A DNA stretch of 64,000 nt from an uncultured Caldilineaceae bacterium. GTDB taxonomy: Bacteria; Chloroflexota; Anaerolineae; Caldilineales; Caldilineaceae. Under the pieces are notes generated by a model, which did no database searches, was not told where the DNA came from, and saw only the letters and a program-made list of their open reading frames with translations. Of the stretch, positions 25,768 through 35,285 are shown piece by piece (positions within the stretch are counted from its first letter, which is position 1; every line of letters starts with the position of its first letter). The translations under genes were made by a program, and so were the position numbers. The stretch is taken from positions 103,399 to 167,398 of the forward strand of contig CATOTS010000002.1 of assembly GCA_951813625.1 (NCBI GenBank), given 5' to 3'.

Positions 25768-27144
25768 GTGAGCACAAAGCTGTGGGGCGGGCGCTTCAAC
25801 GACGCGCTCGATCCGCTGATGGAGGAGTTCAACGCCTCGATCGGCTTCGACTGGCGGCTGTGGCAGGCCGACATCCGCGGCAGCCAGGTTTACGCGCGCG
25901 GGCTGGCAAGGGCCGGGTTGCTGACCGCTGAAGAGGCCGAGCAGATCGTCGCCGGTCTCGAAGGTGTCGCCGAGGAATGGCGGAACGATCGTTTCGTTGT
26001 CCAGCCGGGCGATGAGGACATTCATACTGCGAATGAGCGCCGTCTGACCGAGCTGATCGGCGCGGTGGCGGGCAAGCTGCACACCGGCCGCAGCCGCAAC
26101 GATCAGGTGGCGACCGACCTGCGGCTGTGGCTGCGCGATGAGCTTCAGGTGCGCGCCGGGCAGCTGCGCACGTTGATCGGCGTGGCGGCGGGTCGCGCCG
26201 AAAGCGAGATCGAGCTGCTGATGCCCGGCTATACGCATCTGCAGCCGGCCCAGCCTGTCCGCTGGAGCCACTGGCTTTTGAGTTACGCCTGGGCGTGGCA
26301 GCGCGATGCCGAGCGCTTGCAGGATGTGCTGCGCCGGGTCAACGTTCTGCCGCTGGGCAACGGCGCGCTGGCCGGGAATCCTTTCCCGATCGACCGCGAC
26401 TGGCTGGCGCAGGAGCTCGGCTTTGATGCGCCTACCTCCAACAGCCTGGACGGGGTGAGCGACCGCGATTTCGCGGCCGAGGCGCTCTTCTGGGCGACGA
26501 TGACGATGCTGCACATCAGCCGCTGGGCGGAGGACCTGATCGTCTACAGCAGCAGCGAGTTCGGGTTTGTGACGCTGGCGGACGCCTACAGCACCGGCAG
26601 CAGCCTGATGCCGCAAAAGAAGAACCCCGATTCGCTTGAGTTGCTGCGCGGCAAGGCGGGTCGGGTCTTCGGCGACATGAGCGGCCTGCTGATGACGTTG
26701 AAGGGTCTGCCCAGCACCTACAACAAGGACCTGCAGGAGGACAAAGAGCCACTGTTTGACGCCATGGAGACTTTGACGGGCGCGCTGCCGATCGCCGCCG
26801 GCGTATTGGCGACGTTGGCCGTTCATCCTGAAGGCATGGCCGCGGCGTTGACGCCGGAGCTGCTGGCGACCGACCTGGCAGAATACCTGGTGCGCAAGGG
26901 CGTGCCGTTCAGGGAGACGCATCACATAGCGGGCGCGGCCGTCGCGCTGGCAGAAGCCGAAGGGATTGCGCTATCGGAGGTGCCGCTGGCGGCGCTGCGG
27001 ACTTTACATCCGGCTTTTGAAGAGGATGCGGCGGAGGTCTGGAGCTACGCCCGCAGTGTGGAGCAGCGCGACGCGGCCGGCGGGACCAGTCGACGGGCTG
27101 TGATGAAACAGGTCGAGGCGCTGCGGGACTGGCTGGAGGCGTGA
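25768..27144 (+). CDS. argH: Argininosuccinate lyase
   Basis: A 458-residue cytoplasmic enzyme that splits argininosuccinate into arginine and fumarate, the last step of arginine synthesis. The GTG at 25768 is the start: it gives the canonical [11 protein letters not shown]-terminus, and GGGAGA precedes it. The fumarase/lyase signature [12 protein letters not shown], with its catalytic Ser, is intact, as are [17 protein letters not shown] and [16 protein letters not shown] surroundings. Length is normal. No other arginine gene is adjacent; it stands between the proteases and a peptide-transport operon with its own promoter. Confidence 0.96.
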   Translation: MSTKLWGGRFNDALDPLMEEFNASIGFDWRLWQADIRGSQVYARGLARAGLLTAEEAEQIVAGLEGVAEEWRNDRFVVQPGDEDIHTANERRLTELIGAVAGKLHTGRSRNDQVATDLRLWLRDELQVRAGQLRTLIGVAAGRAESEIELLMPGYTHLQPAQPVRWSHWLLSYAWAWQRDAERLQDVLRRVNVLPLGNGALAGNPFPIDRDWLAQELGFDAPTSNSLDGVSDRDFAAEALFWATMTMLHISRWAEDLIVYSSSEFGFVTLADAYSTGSSLMPQKKNPDSLELLRGKAGRVFGDMSGLLMTLKGLPSTYNKDLQEDKEPLFDAMETLTGALPIAAGVLATLAVHPEGMAAALTPELLATDLAEYLVRKGVPFRETHHIAGAAVALAEAEGIALSEVPLAALRTLHPAFEEDAAEVWSYARSVEQRDAAGGTSRRAVMKQVEALRDWLEA

Positions 27145-27200
27145 ATTTTGGCGTCTCCAAAGCCGTGTCTGCCGCACAGTTTTCCCCGCGTTTTTCTGAA

Positions 27201-27229
27201 TTGACAAAGAGCTTGGCCGTTGTTAGAAT
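27201..27229 (+). promoter_or_regulatory. Strong promoter for the DppD/DppF operon
   Basis: A perfect TTGACA (27201-27206) is followed after exactly 17 bp by TAGAAT (27224-27229). Transcription should start near 27236, about 50 nt before the ATG at 27287. Confidence 0.7.
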
Positions 27230-27286
27230 AGCACATCCATTACGCTCAATCGAGAGCAGCGACATCGGAATAAGAAAGAGAGAGTC

Positions 27287-28305
<1,019 letters not shown>

Positions 28306-28309
<4 letters not shown>

Positions 28310-29388
28310 CCAATCAGAATACTGGTAACGGAGATGTTGCGGCTGCACAGGAAACAGGCCAGGATGAGGTGCTGTTGAGTGTGCAGGAGTTGAAGATGCA
28401 TTTCCCGATCACGCGCGGCATCATTCTGCAGCGGCAGGTCGGGAGCATCAAGGCCGTCGACGGCATCACGTTTGAACTGATGCGGGGCGAAACCCTCGGT
28501 CTGGTAGGAGAGTCCGGCTGCGGCAAGTCGACGACCGGGCGCGCCATTCTGCAACTCTACGAACCGACGGCCGGTGAGGTAGTCTTCGAAGGACAGGACC
28601 TCACGAAGATTAACAGCGGCGATTTGCGCCGCATGCGCCGCCGCATGCAGATGATCTTTCAGGATCCGTACGCTTCGCTCAACCCGCGCATGACCGTCGG
28701 CAGCATCGTTGGCGAGCCGCTCGAGGTCCACAAAATTGGCGGTAACCGGCGCGAACAGCAGCAGCGCGTGCAGGAGCTTCTTGAAATTGTCGGCCTGAAT
28801 CCTTACTTTATCAATCGCTATCCGCACGAATTCTCCGGCGGGCAGCGGCAGCGCATCGGCGTGGCGCGCGCCCTGGCGGTGAATCCGTCATTTATCGTCT
28901 GCGATGAACCGATTTCGGCGTTGGATGTCTCGATTCAGGCGCAGGTCATCAACTTGCTTGAGGACCTGCAGCGTGAATTGGGCCTGACCTATCTCTTCAT
29001 CGCCCATGACCTCTCGGTCGTGCGCCACATCTCCGACCGCATCGCGGTAATGTATCTGGGCAAGATCGTCGAGCTGGCCGGCCGCGAGGAGTTGTACGAG
29101 AATCCGATGCACCCCTACACGCAGGCGCTTCTCTCCGCCGTGCCGATTCCCGATCCGCAGATCGAAAAGAAGCGGCAGCGAATCATCCTCGAAGGCGATG
29201 TGCCCAGTCCGGCGGAACCGCCGACCGGCTGCAACTTCAACACCCGCTGCCCGCAGGCGATGGACGTATGTCACCAATACGAACCCGTTTTCACCGACCT
29301 GGGCGATGGGCACCACGTCGCCTGTTTCCTCTACGACCAGGTGGAAGGTCTTGACGAAAAGGGCAATCCTGTCGCCGTCGCGGCGTGA
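28306..29388 (+). CDS. Peptide ABC transporter ATP-binding protein, DppF/OppF type
   Basis: A 360-residue partner ATPase. It carries Walker [10 protein letters not shown]-loop [12 protein letters not shown], signature FSGGQRQR, Walker [12 protein letters not shown] and the switch His in IAHDLSVV, with the oligo_HPY tail and [14 protein letters not shown] cysteines. The N-terminal extension [17 protein letters not shown] is typical of OppF. It is translationally coupled to the DppD-type gene. A long perfect palindrome (29476-29501) about 90 bp downstream probably ends the transcript. Confidence 0.93.
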
Positions 29389-29475
29389 GGCCTCGGCTGG
29401 GGATTCAGGACTGTTGCATCCCCGCCACTCATTCCTGTTCCGCGCACCCTGATTCTCATTCGCAGCGTCACCCTA

Positions 29476-29514
29476 GGCTTCCGGCCAGCTGGCCGGAAGC
29501 CGCGTTCTTTATTT
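29476..29514 (+). terminator. Intrinsic terminator after dppD/dppF
   Basis: Bases 29476-29501 form a perfect 26-nt palindrome (13-bp arms, GGCTTCCGGCCAG and its complement). In practice it folds with a small loop, and a T-rich stretch (TTCTTTATTT, 29505-29514) follows. The perfect symmetry would let it act on either strand. Confidence 0.65.
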
Positions 29515-29673
29515 CCTGGTAACTTCTAAGCCACATGAAGCGCCTCTCTCGACCAGTGCTTCATCCCCGCCGCCATTCAGATAATCTGATGGCGTATTCG
29601 GTTGGCCGCCACCACGTTGGATAAGCCGCACTGCAGGGAATAGGGCGCACTGTCGGTGAGCGCTGGTTTTGGA

Positions 29674-29735
29674 GGGGGGCGTTGCGGGGGGAGTCCCCCC
29701 GCACAAGGGAGGGCCGAAGGCCCGACCGTCCAAAA
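29674..29735. repeat. 62-bp dispersed hairpin repeat, copy 2
   Basis: Second copy of the block at 1453-1514, in the same orientation, 28.2 kb away, with one visible mismatch in the second loop. The two stem-loops (8-bp and 5-bp stems) are preserved. It lies in intergenic DNA between an ATPase operon and a binding-protein gene, as copy 1 also lies upstream of a binding-protein gene. Confidence 0.8.
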
Positions 29736-29936
29736 AGCAAGGAGAGAGTTGAAAGAAGTGAGGAGAGAGTACACCTTCGCTCGCCTCATTCAGGGTCGCA
29801 GACTGATTGCGGCTGAGTAGTTGCATTTCCTGCGCTACCTGGCGGCAGCCTCGGAATTACCTATAGGGTAAGGCGAAGGCGCGTCTAACCCCGACTCCCT
29901 TCAACTGCGACGAAATGACCAAAGGCGGGAAACGCC

Positions 29937-31742
29937 ATGTCCAAACACGGTCGTATTTTTGGGTTGTCGAGCACGCTGCTTGTCGCGGTCTTGCTCTTGA
30001 CTGCTTGCCCTCCTGTTTATACGGACTACACAACGCAGGAGAGTTCGTACGCTGAGCAAGCGCGAGCGGAAATCCTCGAGGGGCCGGTTACCCTGGACTG
30101 GAATCTGGGAACTGAGCCGCCCACCCTGGACCCTGCCCTGGCAGGCGATTCCGCATCAAGCCAAGTCCTCGATGAGGTGATGCTGGCGTTGACCGAACTG
30201 GACCCGGAAACGCGGGAGCCGGAGCCGGAACTGGCGACGAGTTGGGTGTCCAGCGAAGGTGGCGCAGTCTGGACCTTTTCGCTGCGCGACGATGTGCCCT
30301 GGGTCACCTTCCGGGAGGGTGGCGTCGAGCAGGTAATGGACGATGCCGGCCTCCCCCGTATCGTCAATGCCCACGACGTAGTCTACGGGGTCAAGCGCAC
30401 CTGCGACTCCAGGACCGTCTCCGATTCCGCCTACATTCTCTATGTTATCGCCGGTTGTCAGGACGCCCACACCGGCGAAGGTTCGGTTGACGACGTCGGC
30501 GTGGTTGCGCTCGATGACTTTACGGTTGAGTTCACCCTGAACTACGGCGCAACCTTCTTCCCCCAGATTGTCAGCATGGCTGTTGCGCGCCCGATGCCCA
30601 AATGGCTAATCGAGGCTGAGCAGGACGGCTGGACCGAGGCCGGCATCATGCAGAACAGTGGCCCGTATGTACTGTCGGTGTGGCAGCACAGCGATAGGAT
30701 TCAGCTCGTTCGCAATCCGTTCTGGTACGGTTGGGAAGAAAGGGCCGATGTGGCGGGCAACATCGAGGTTATCAATATCTCATTGGATTACGACGATTCG
30801 TCAGCTTTCTCCATGTACCGGGGAAATGCGTTCGATTGGGCGAATGTGCCGCTGGAGGCGTTGGCCGAAGTAACTGCAGCCGGTTCCGGGCTTGCCGCCG
30901 AGTACCGGCACTTCCCCATCAACTGTTCCTACTACTTCGGTTTTGTCACCCAGCGGGAGGCGGTCAGCGACGTCAGGGTGCGGCGGGCGCTCTCTATGAC
31001 AGTGGACGGCAAGACCCTCGTCGAAGAGACCCTCAAAGGTGGGCAGATTCCGGCCAACACTTTTACCAACCCGCTCAACTTCGGTGCGCCGCAGCCGGGA
31101 GACGCCGATATCGCTCCCTGGGCGGTTGCTGAAGAAGATGGCGGTCTAGGCTACGCCGCCGCCGTCGAGTTGGGGCAGGAACTGATGGCCGACGCCGGCT
31201 ATCCGGGCGGCGAAGGGCTCAGTCTCCTCCTCTTCAATGAATATAATGCGGTTGTGCTGGCCGTCACAGAGATGTGGAGCGCCGCTTTTCCGCGGATTGG
31301 TTTTGAATTCGAGAATATGGACTGGGGCTCCTATCTCTACAGCCTGCGTCCCCAAGCGCCGCTTGAGAACAAGCCCGACCTCTATCTTATGGGCTGGTGT
31401 GCCGACTATCCCCACGCCAACAACTGGGTCCATGAGGTCTTCAACCCGACCCAGGGCAGCAACGAGGCGCTGCTCTCCTTCGACGACCCACAGGTAGGGG
31501 AACTGGTGCGACAACTCAACAATGTCACCATCGCGGCCCAGACCGCCCCGCCCGCCGAGCAGCTTGCACTCTACAAGCAGGCAGAGATCCTGCTCATAAA
31601 CGACATCGTCGGCATGATTCCCGTTCTCTATTTCGTGCAGGAGATTGTCGTCAAGCCCTGGCTGGACCGTATCTACTCGCACGAACTCTATATGTATCGA
31701 TGGTCGATTGACAAGGCGGCCAAGGCGGAGGCGGAACGCTGA
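29937..31742 (+). CDS. Peptide-type ABC transporter substrate-binding lipoprotein (family 5)
   Basis: A 601-residue SBP_bac_5 protein with a Sec lipoprotein signal ending in LTAC (Cys24). Family features include LGTEPPTLDPALAGD, which opens the mature domain, the GVKRTCDSR region, NSGPYVLSVWQHSDRIQLVRN and the C-terminal lobe ending YRWSIDKAAKAEAER. AAAGGCGGG precedes the ATG. It is larger and divergent from the two other family 5 binding proteins here. It lies downstream of the DppD/DppF pair but beyond a terminator, so it is probably expressed separately. No permease gene accompanies it. Confidence 0.9.
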   Translation: MSKHGRIFGLSSTLLVAVLLLTACPPVYTDYTTQESSYAEQARAEILEGPVTLDWNLGTEPPTLDPALAGDSASSQVLDEVMLALTELDPETREPEPELATSWVSSEGGAVWTFSLRDDVPWVTFREGGVEQVMDDAGLPRIVNAHDVVYGVKRTCDSRTVSDSAYILYVIAGCQDAHTGEGSVDDVGVVALDDFTVEFTLNYGATFFPQIVSMAVARPMPKWLIEAEQDGWTEAGIMQNSGPYVLSVWQHSDRIQLVRNPFWYGWEERADVAGNIEVINISLDYDDSSAFSMYRGNAFDWANVPLEALAEVTAAGSGLAAEYRHFPINCSYYFGFVTQREAVSDVRVRRALSMTVDGKTLVEETLKGGQIPANTFTNPLNFGAPQPGDADIAPWAVAEEDGGLGYAAAVELGQELMADAGYPGGEGLSLLLFNEYNAVVLAVTEMWSAAFPRIGFEFENMDWGSYLYSLRPQAPLENKPDLYLMGWCADYPHANNWVHEVFNPTQGSNEALLSFDDPQVGELVRQLNNVTIAAQTAPPAEQLALYKQAEILLINDIVGMIPVLYFVQEIVVKPWLDRIYSHELYMYRWSIDKAAKAEAER

Positions 31743-31796
31743 ACTGTATTGCAGGATACTGGAGCGCTTCATTCGGGAGCGCGCCGCGAAGAGAGT

Positions 31797-32507
31797 TTAC
31801 TCAGTCTGTTCCACGTCGTCCAGAAAGCAGTTGATGCTCTCTGTGATGCCCGCCGCGACACGCTCCGGTTCCTGAGTAAGCAAGTGTGCGTCGCCGCCCA
31901 AAAAGCCCATCTCCAGGATGACTGTGGGCGTGCCCGGCAGCACCTTGCGAAACGCGTGGTAGCGGGTCATCTCTTCGGTGACCGATGGGTGGAACGAAAG
32001 TCCCGTCTGCGCCGCGTAGTGCTTGTCGATGCAGGCGAGCATCTTTCTTTCCGTCAAAGGGATGGCGCTGTTGAACGGGTAGGCCGCTTTGTAACCGCTG
32101 ACAAGAATGCAGCTGTCGGCATGCAGGCTCAACATGAGCGCTGCGTCGAGGTTTGTCAATCTGGCATCGTACTCTTCAAGGATCAGCACCTCCAGACCCG
32201 TACTTTCCAGCTGAACGCGCACCAGTTCGACGATGCCCGCCACGACATCGACTTCCTTGACTGTCGGAGCGTTCATATCGCCGCAGATCGCCCCCGAGTC
32301 GTACCCGGCATGACCGCTGAGCAGAGCAACCGTGAGCGAAGGCACGATTTCCTGCTCTGGCGTCGGCGCTACGATGGTGACCTGTTCGACCTGGCGGGGT
32401 AGCAGGAAGCCAACACTTCTCACAGCCAGAATGACAATCCCTGCAACGAGGACGAAACTGAATAAGAAGAATAGTCGCTGCAACCTGCGAATCAGAGCTA
32501 TGCGCAT
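31797..32507 (-). CDS. N-acetylmuramoyl-L-alanine amidase (Amidase_3)
   Basis: A 236-residue zinc amidase that cleaves the bond between muramic acid and the stem peptide. An N-terminal membrane anchor (about residues 12-33) places the catalytic domain outside. Motifs are LLSGHAGYDSGAICGD (first His, where many members have HGG), the catalytic-region Glu in VKEVDV, LSLHADS (second His) and VILEMGFLGG (final Glu). No SH3 or LysM wall-binding domain is present. It is convergent with the binding-protein gene and divergent from the RodZ-like gene, each with its own promoter in the 189-bp spacer. Confidence 0.88.
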   Translation of the reverse strand: MRIALIRRLQRLFFLFSFVLVAGIVILAVRSVGFLLPRQVEQVTIVAPTPEQEIVPSLTVALLSGHAGYDSGAICGDMNAPTVKEVDVVAGIVELVRVQLESTGLEVLILEEYDARLTNLDAALMLSLHADSCILVSGYKAAYPFNSAIPLTERKMLACIDKHYAAQTGLSFHPSVTEEMTRYHAFRKVLPGTPTVILEMGFLGGDAHLLTQEPERVAAGITESINCFLDDVEQTE

Positions 32508-32544
32508 CTTTTCTCGGGCGTTCTACAGTGATCGGACTGTTCGC

Positions 32545-32572
32545 ATTGTACCGGTTGGCGGGGAACTGTCAA
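32545..32572 (-). promoter_or_regulatory. Promoter for the amidase gene
   Basis: Read on the minus strand, TTGACA (32572-32567) and TACAAT (32550-32545) are 16 bp apart. The start site would fall near 32538, giving a leader of about 30 nt before the ATG at 32507. Confidence 0.6.
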
Positions 32573-32656
32573 TTACCCCCCACTCAAACGCGGACGATTG
32601 CCGGGCCGCGCGGCTTCGTCTGCATCAGCTAAGCCTCCAGTAATCCTTGGCGGAGT

Positions 32657-32685
32657 TTGAAAGATAGTATTCTCCCGTGTAGAAT
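32657..32685 (+). promoter_or_regulatory. Promoter for the RodZ-like gene, probably giving a leaderless mRNA
   Basis: TTGAAA (32657-32662) and TAGAAT (32680-32685) are 17 bp apart. Transcription should begin around 32692, only a few bases before the ATG at 32697, and no Shine-Dalgarno is visible. Leaderless translation is therefore likely. Confidence 0.55.
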
Positions 32686-32696
32686 AGATGCTGATT

Positions 32697-33941
32697 ATGA
32701 GTGAGAGTGCCATCTTCCGTGGGTCTCCAACCCAATCTCCTGAAGGCGGAGCGGACGCAGGGACGCCCGGCGTGCCCACGCTCCAGTCTTTGGGCGCAAT
32801 CCTGCGCGATCGTCGCGAGAGCGCCGGTATACCCCTGGCCGAAGTCGAACACGCGACGCGCATCCGCCAGAAATACCTGGCCGCGATTGAAGCCGATGAG
32901 TGGCATCTCCTGCCCGGTGAAGTCGTCGGGCGTGGTTTTCTGCGCAACTATGCTTACTATTTGAATCTGGACCCTAACCAGATGGTCGACCGCCGCAGGT
33001 CGATGGCCGACAGCAGCCTGTCGCGAACGCTGGCGGGCACCAGCACGGGAGTGCGCCTGCCTCCGACACGGCCGGTGGACTACCGTCCGCAGGACGTCGA
33101 CCTCGAGCAGACGGCCTTTTCTACGCGCTTTTCCGAATCCGTCGAATCCATGCGGGACTGGATGGTGCCAGTACTGGCCGCGGTCCTGATCGTGCTCGTC
33201 GTTCTCATCGCCTTCTGGGGCGTAAGGCAGATGAGCGGACAGTTTGGGGTCATCTTCTCGACCGTCCAGGAGCGCATATCCGCCGTGGCCGACGGCAACC
33301 AGTCCCAATCGAACGGGCAGGCCGGCGGTTCAGGAGGCTCGGCAAGCACCAACGATGGCGAGCCGGGCGTCGCGCCGGTCGCGACAGTCGTGGCGCCTGT
33401 GCCGACGGCAACGCCAACGGCAACGCTCACGCCGGTCCCGACTGCAACTGATACGCCGCAGCCAACGGCAACCGAAGCGCCGCCTCCGGAGCCCACCGCG
33501 ACCGAAACGCCCACACCGACGCCCACACCGACTGAGGAGCCGACCGAGGAACCTCCGCCGGAACCTGCGCCGCCGCCCAGGCCCCCTCCCATCGTGCCGG
33601 TAACCTGCGCTGACAGCCGCTTGGCAATCTCCTCGCCCGGGATCAATCAGACCGTCAGCGGCGTTGTGCCAATTGCAGGGCGCGCCGTGCATGAGCAGTT
33701 CGACTATTACAAGCTGGAGTTTGCGCCGGGCGCCGACGCATCGGCCGGCTTCACCTGGTTTGACGGCAGCGACCGGAGCGGAAGCGGCGGCGTTGTCGGG
33801 CCGCCTGTCGAGAATGGTACGCTGGGCCACTTCGACAGCACAGGCCAGCACAACGGCGCGTACACCTTGCGGCTTACCGTCGTCGACACGAGCAGCAACT
33901 ACCCCGAACCCTGCCAGGTTACCATAAACGTTCGCAATTGA
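32697..33941 (+). CDS. RodZ-like helix-turn-helix membrane protein with PT-rich linker and Ig-like C-terminal domain
   Basis: A 414-residue single-pass membrane protein. Residues about 25-95 form a cytoplasmic HTH_25 domain (LGAILRDRRESAGIPLAEVE). One transmembrane helix lies at about 155-180 (VLAAVLIVLVVLIAFWGV). An extracytoplasmic region rich in Pro and Thr (about 215-300) leads to a beta-sandwich-like domain (SSPGINQTVSGVVPIAGRA). RodZ links MreB to the cell-wall machinery; this family form is common in Chloroflexota. ATG 32697 is favoured over 32688 because of the promoter position. The tail domain differs from the E. coli DUF4115 domain, so the RodZ function is inferred. Confidence 0.8.
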   Translation: MSESAIFRGSPTQSPEGGADAGTPGVPTLQSLGAILRDRRESAGIPLAEVEHATRIRQKYLAAIEADEWHLLPGEVVGRGFLRNYAYYLNLDPNQMVDRRRSMADSSLSRTLAGTSTGVRLPPTRPVDYRPQDVDLEQTAFSTRFSESVESMRDWMVPVLAAVLIVLVVLIAFWGVRQMSGQFGVIFSTVQERISAVADGNQSQSNGQAGGSGGSASTNDGEPGVAPVATVVAPVPTATPTATLTPVPTATDTPQPTATEAPPPEPTATETPTPTPTPTEEPTEEPPPEPAPPPRPPPIVPVTCADSRLAISSPGINQTVSGVVPIAGRAVHEQFDYYKLEFAPGADASAGFTWFDGSDRSGSGGVVGPPVENGTLGHFDSTGQHNGAYTLRLTVVDTSSNYPEPCQVTINVRN

Positions 33942-33976
33942 CGGGCGCCTGCGTCGCGGCGAGATTGTCGGCCCGC

Positions 33977-35065
33977 TCAGGGCCCGGCGTTCACGCCGTT
34001 TGGGCGTGCCGGCAGCAGGGTCAGAAAAGTGACGTGGGGCGGCGCGCCAATTCGGATCGGTATACTTTCGCCCAAACCGCGATGCACGTAAACGTGGGTC
34101 TGCCCGTGTCGCCAATAGCCGGAAGCCTCGCTGCGGGTCAATTGCTCCGTTTGCGTGTATACGGGGCCTAGAAGAGGCAGCACGATTTGCCCGCCATGCG
34201 TGTGCCCGGCCAGTATCAGATCGGCCTGACTGGCTGCGGGCAGGGCGACTACGTCCGGGTTGTGTGAAAGCAGGATTGTCGGCGCGTCGGGCCGGACGCC
34301 CTGAAGCCCGCCATGCAGGTCGGGCTCTCCTTGGAGCAGGTCCTCGATGCCGACGAGATAGGCGTCCGTCCCCTCCAACCGTACTGCCTGATTGTCCAGG
34401 AACCGAACGCCGCGACCCTCCAGTGCGCGCCGCAGGCCGGCAATATCGTTGACCCCGCTCGGTTCGCCGTCGAACCGATTGTTGAGCAGATAGCGCGCGA
34501 AGTGTAGCAGGAGCCCCACGCGGGCCCTGCTTGAGTTTTTGTTTCCCCTTGAAGAGATGTCGTCGCATTCTCCTCCGCGCGACCGGAAGATTCGCCAAGA
34601 ATAATGAAGCGCCTTTTTCATTTCGTAGACGACATGATCGTGGTTTCCGGTAACGGCGTATGCGCCGAGTCGCGGCCTTGGGATGCTGTCGATCAACGCC
34701 AGGACATTTTCCAGACCATTGTCGTTGTGGAGGAAGTCGCCTGTATGGATGAGCAGATCGAACTGCGCGCCAGCGGTGGCGCGGCGCACCTGCTCGATCT
34801 TCGCGTGTTCGCGGCGATCGGCGCCTCGAAAGTGGGTATCGGATAAGTGGAGAATGCGCAGCCCTTCGTCGGGCAGGCCGGGCCGATCGCGCATTAGCCG
34901 CACTGTCAGTTGCTCCGCGCGTACGTCGAACGGTTCATACAGCAGCGCATAGCCGGCGAGAGTCGCACCGGCCCCCGCAACCGCGCCAAGACCCGCCAGC
35001 CAGGCCGCCATACCTCGTCCCGTTCCGACGCTCCTTTCCCTCCTTCGTCTTTCAATTTTCGCCAT
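33977..35065 (-). CDS. Calcineurin-like metallophosphoesterase, membrane-anchored (YkuE/YaeI type)
   Basis: A 362-residue phosphoesterase. An N-terminal helix (about 20-45) anchors it. All five metal motifs are visible: LHLSDTHF, HTGDFLH, VTGNHDH, LLSHNPD and AGHTHGG. Members of this branch act on phospholipids such as UDP-diacylglucosamine or on unknown phosphodiesters. ATG 35065 is preferred over a GTG at 35077 because CAGGTGAG precedes it at 7 nt. An insertion of about 60 residues after the NHDH motif (from about 140 to 200) carries Ser/Arg-rich sequence and is not usual. The gene is divergent from the ABC exporter. Confidence 0.88.
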   Translation of the reverse strand: MAKIERRRRERSVGTGRGMAAWLAGLGAVAGAGATLAGYALLYEPFDVRAEQLTVRLMRDRPGLPDEGLRILHLSDTHFRGADRREHAKIEQVRRATAGAQFDLLIHTGDFLHNDNGLENVLALIDSIPRPRLGAYAVTGNHDHVVYEMKKALHYSWRIFRSRGGECDDISSRGNKNSSRARVGLLLHFARYLLNNRFDGEPSGVNDIAGLRRALEGRGVRFLDNQAVRLEGTDAYLVGIEDLLQGEPDLHGGLQGVRPDAPTILLSHNPDVVALPAASQADLILAGHTHGGQIVLPLLGPVYTQTEQLTRSEASGYWRHGQTHVYVHRGLGESIPIRIGAPPHVTFLTLLPARPNGVNAGP

Positions 35066-35101
35066 CAATAGTCTCACCTGCGGTCATTGCGCGAAGTGCC
35101 A

Positions 35102-35130
35102 ATCGTACAGGAGCTGTTGCCCTTTGGCAA
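35102..35130 (-). promoter_or_regulatory. Promoter for the metallophosphoesterase gene
   Basis: On the minus strand TTGCCA (35130-35125) and TACGAT (35107-35102) are 17 bp apart, and a TG dinucleotide directly precedes the -10. It points toward the start at 35065 with a leader of about 30 nt. Confidence 0.5.
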
Positions 35131-35285
35131 GCTGCCAGAAGACTTTGTGAGCAGCCTTGGCCGGGCGCGGCGCGGCTCGATAAACTGTTTCTGTCTTCTC
35201 CAAAAGCCTGCGGCCTTCCCTTGCCACCGCATGATATGATATGCGGGTGTCTCCATTTGCCTCAATCAGGCTTAGGAGGAATCCT

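Larger units (their letters stand above)
29389..29936. other. Intergenic region holding a terminator and a dispersed repeat
   Basis: No gene was recognised in these 548 bases. They hold a strong terminator-like palindrome (29476-29514), the second copy of the 62-bp hairpin repeat (29674-29735) and, near 29857-29871, a small inverted repeat (TTACC-TATAG-GGTAA) that could belong to the control region of the binding-protein gene at 29937. Open minus-strand frames across the repeat are artefacts of its GC content. Confidence 0.6.

Noticed and set aside
34313..34507. Plus-strand frames inside the metallophosphoesterase gene
   Set aside because: They are shadows of the minus-strand gene, whose five metal motifs are all intact.
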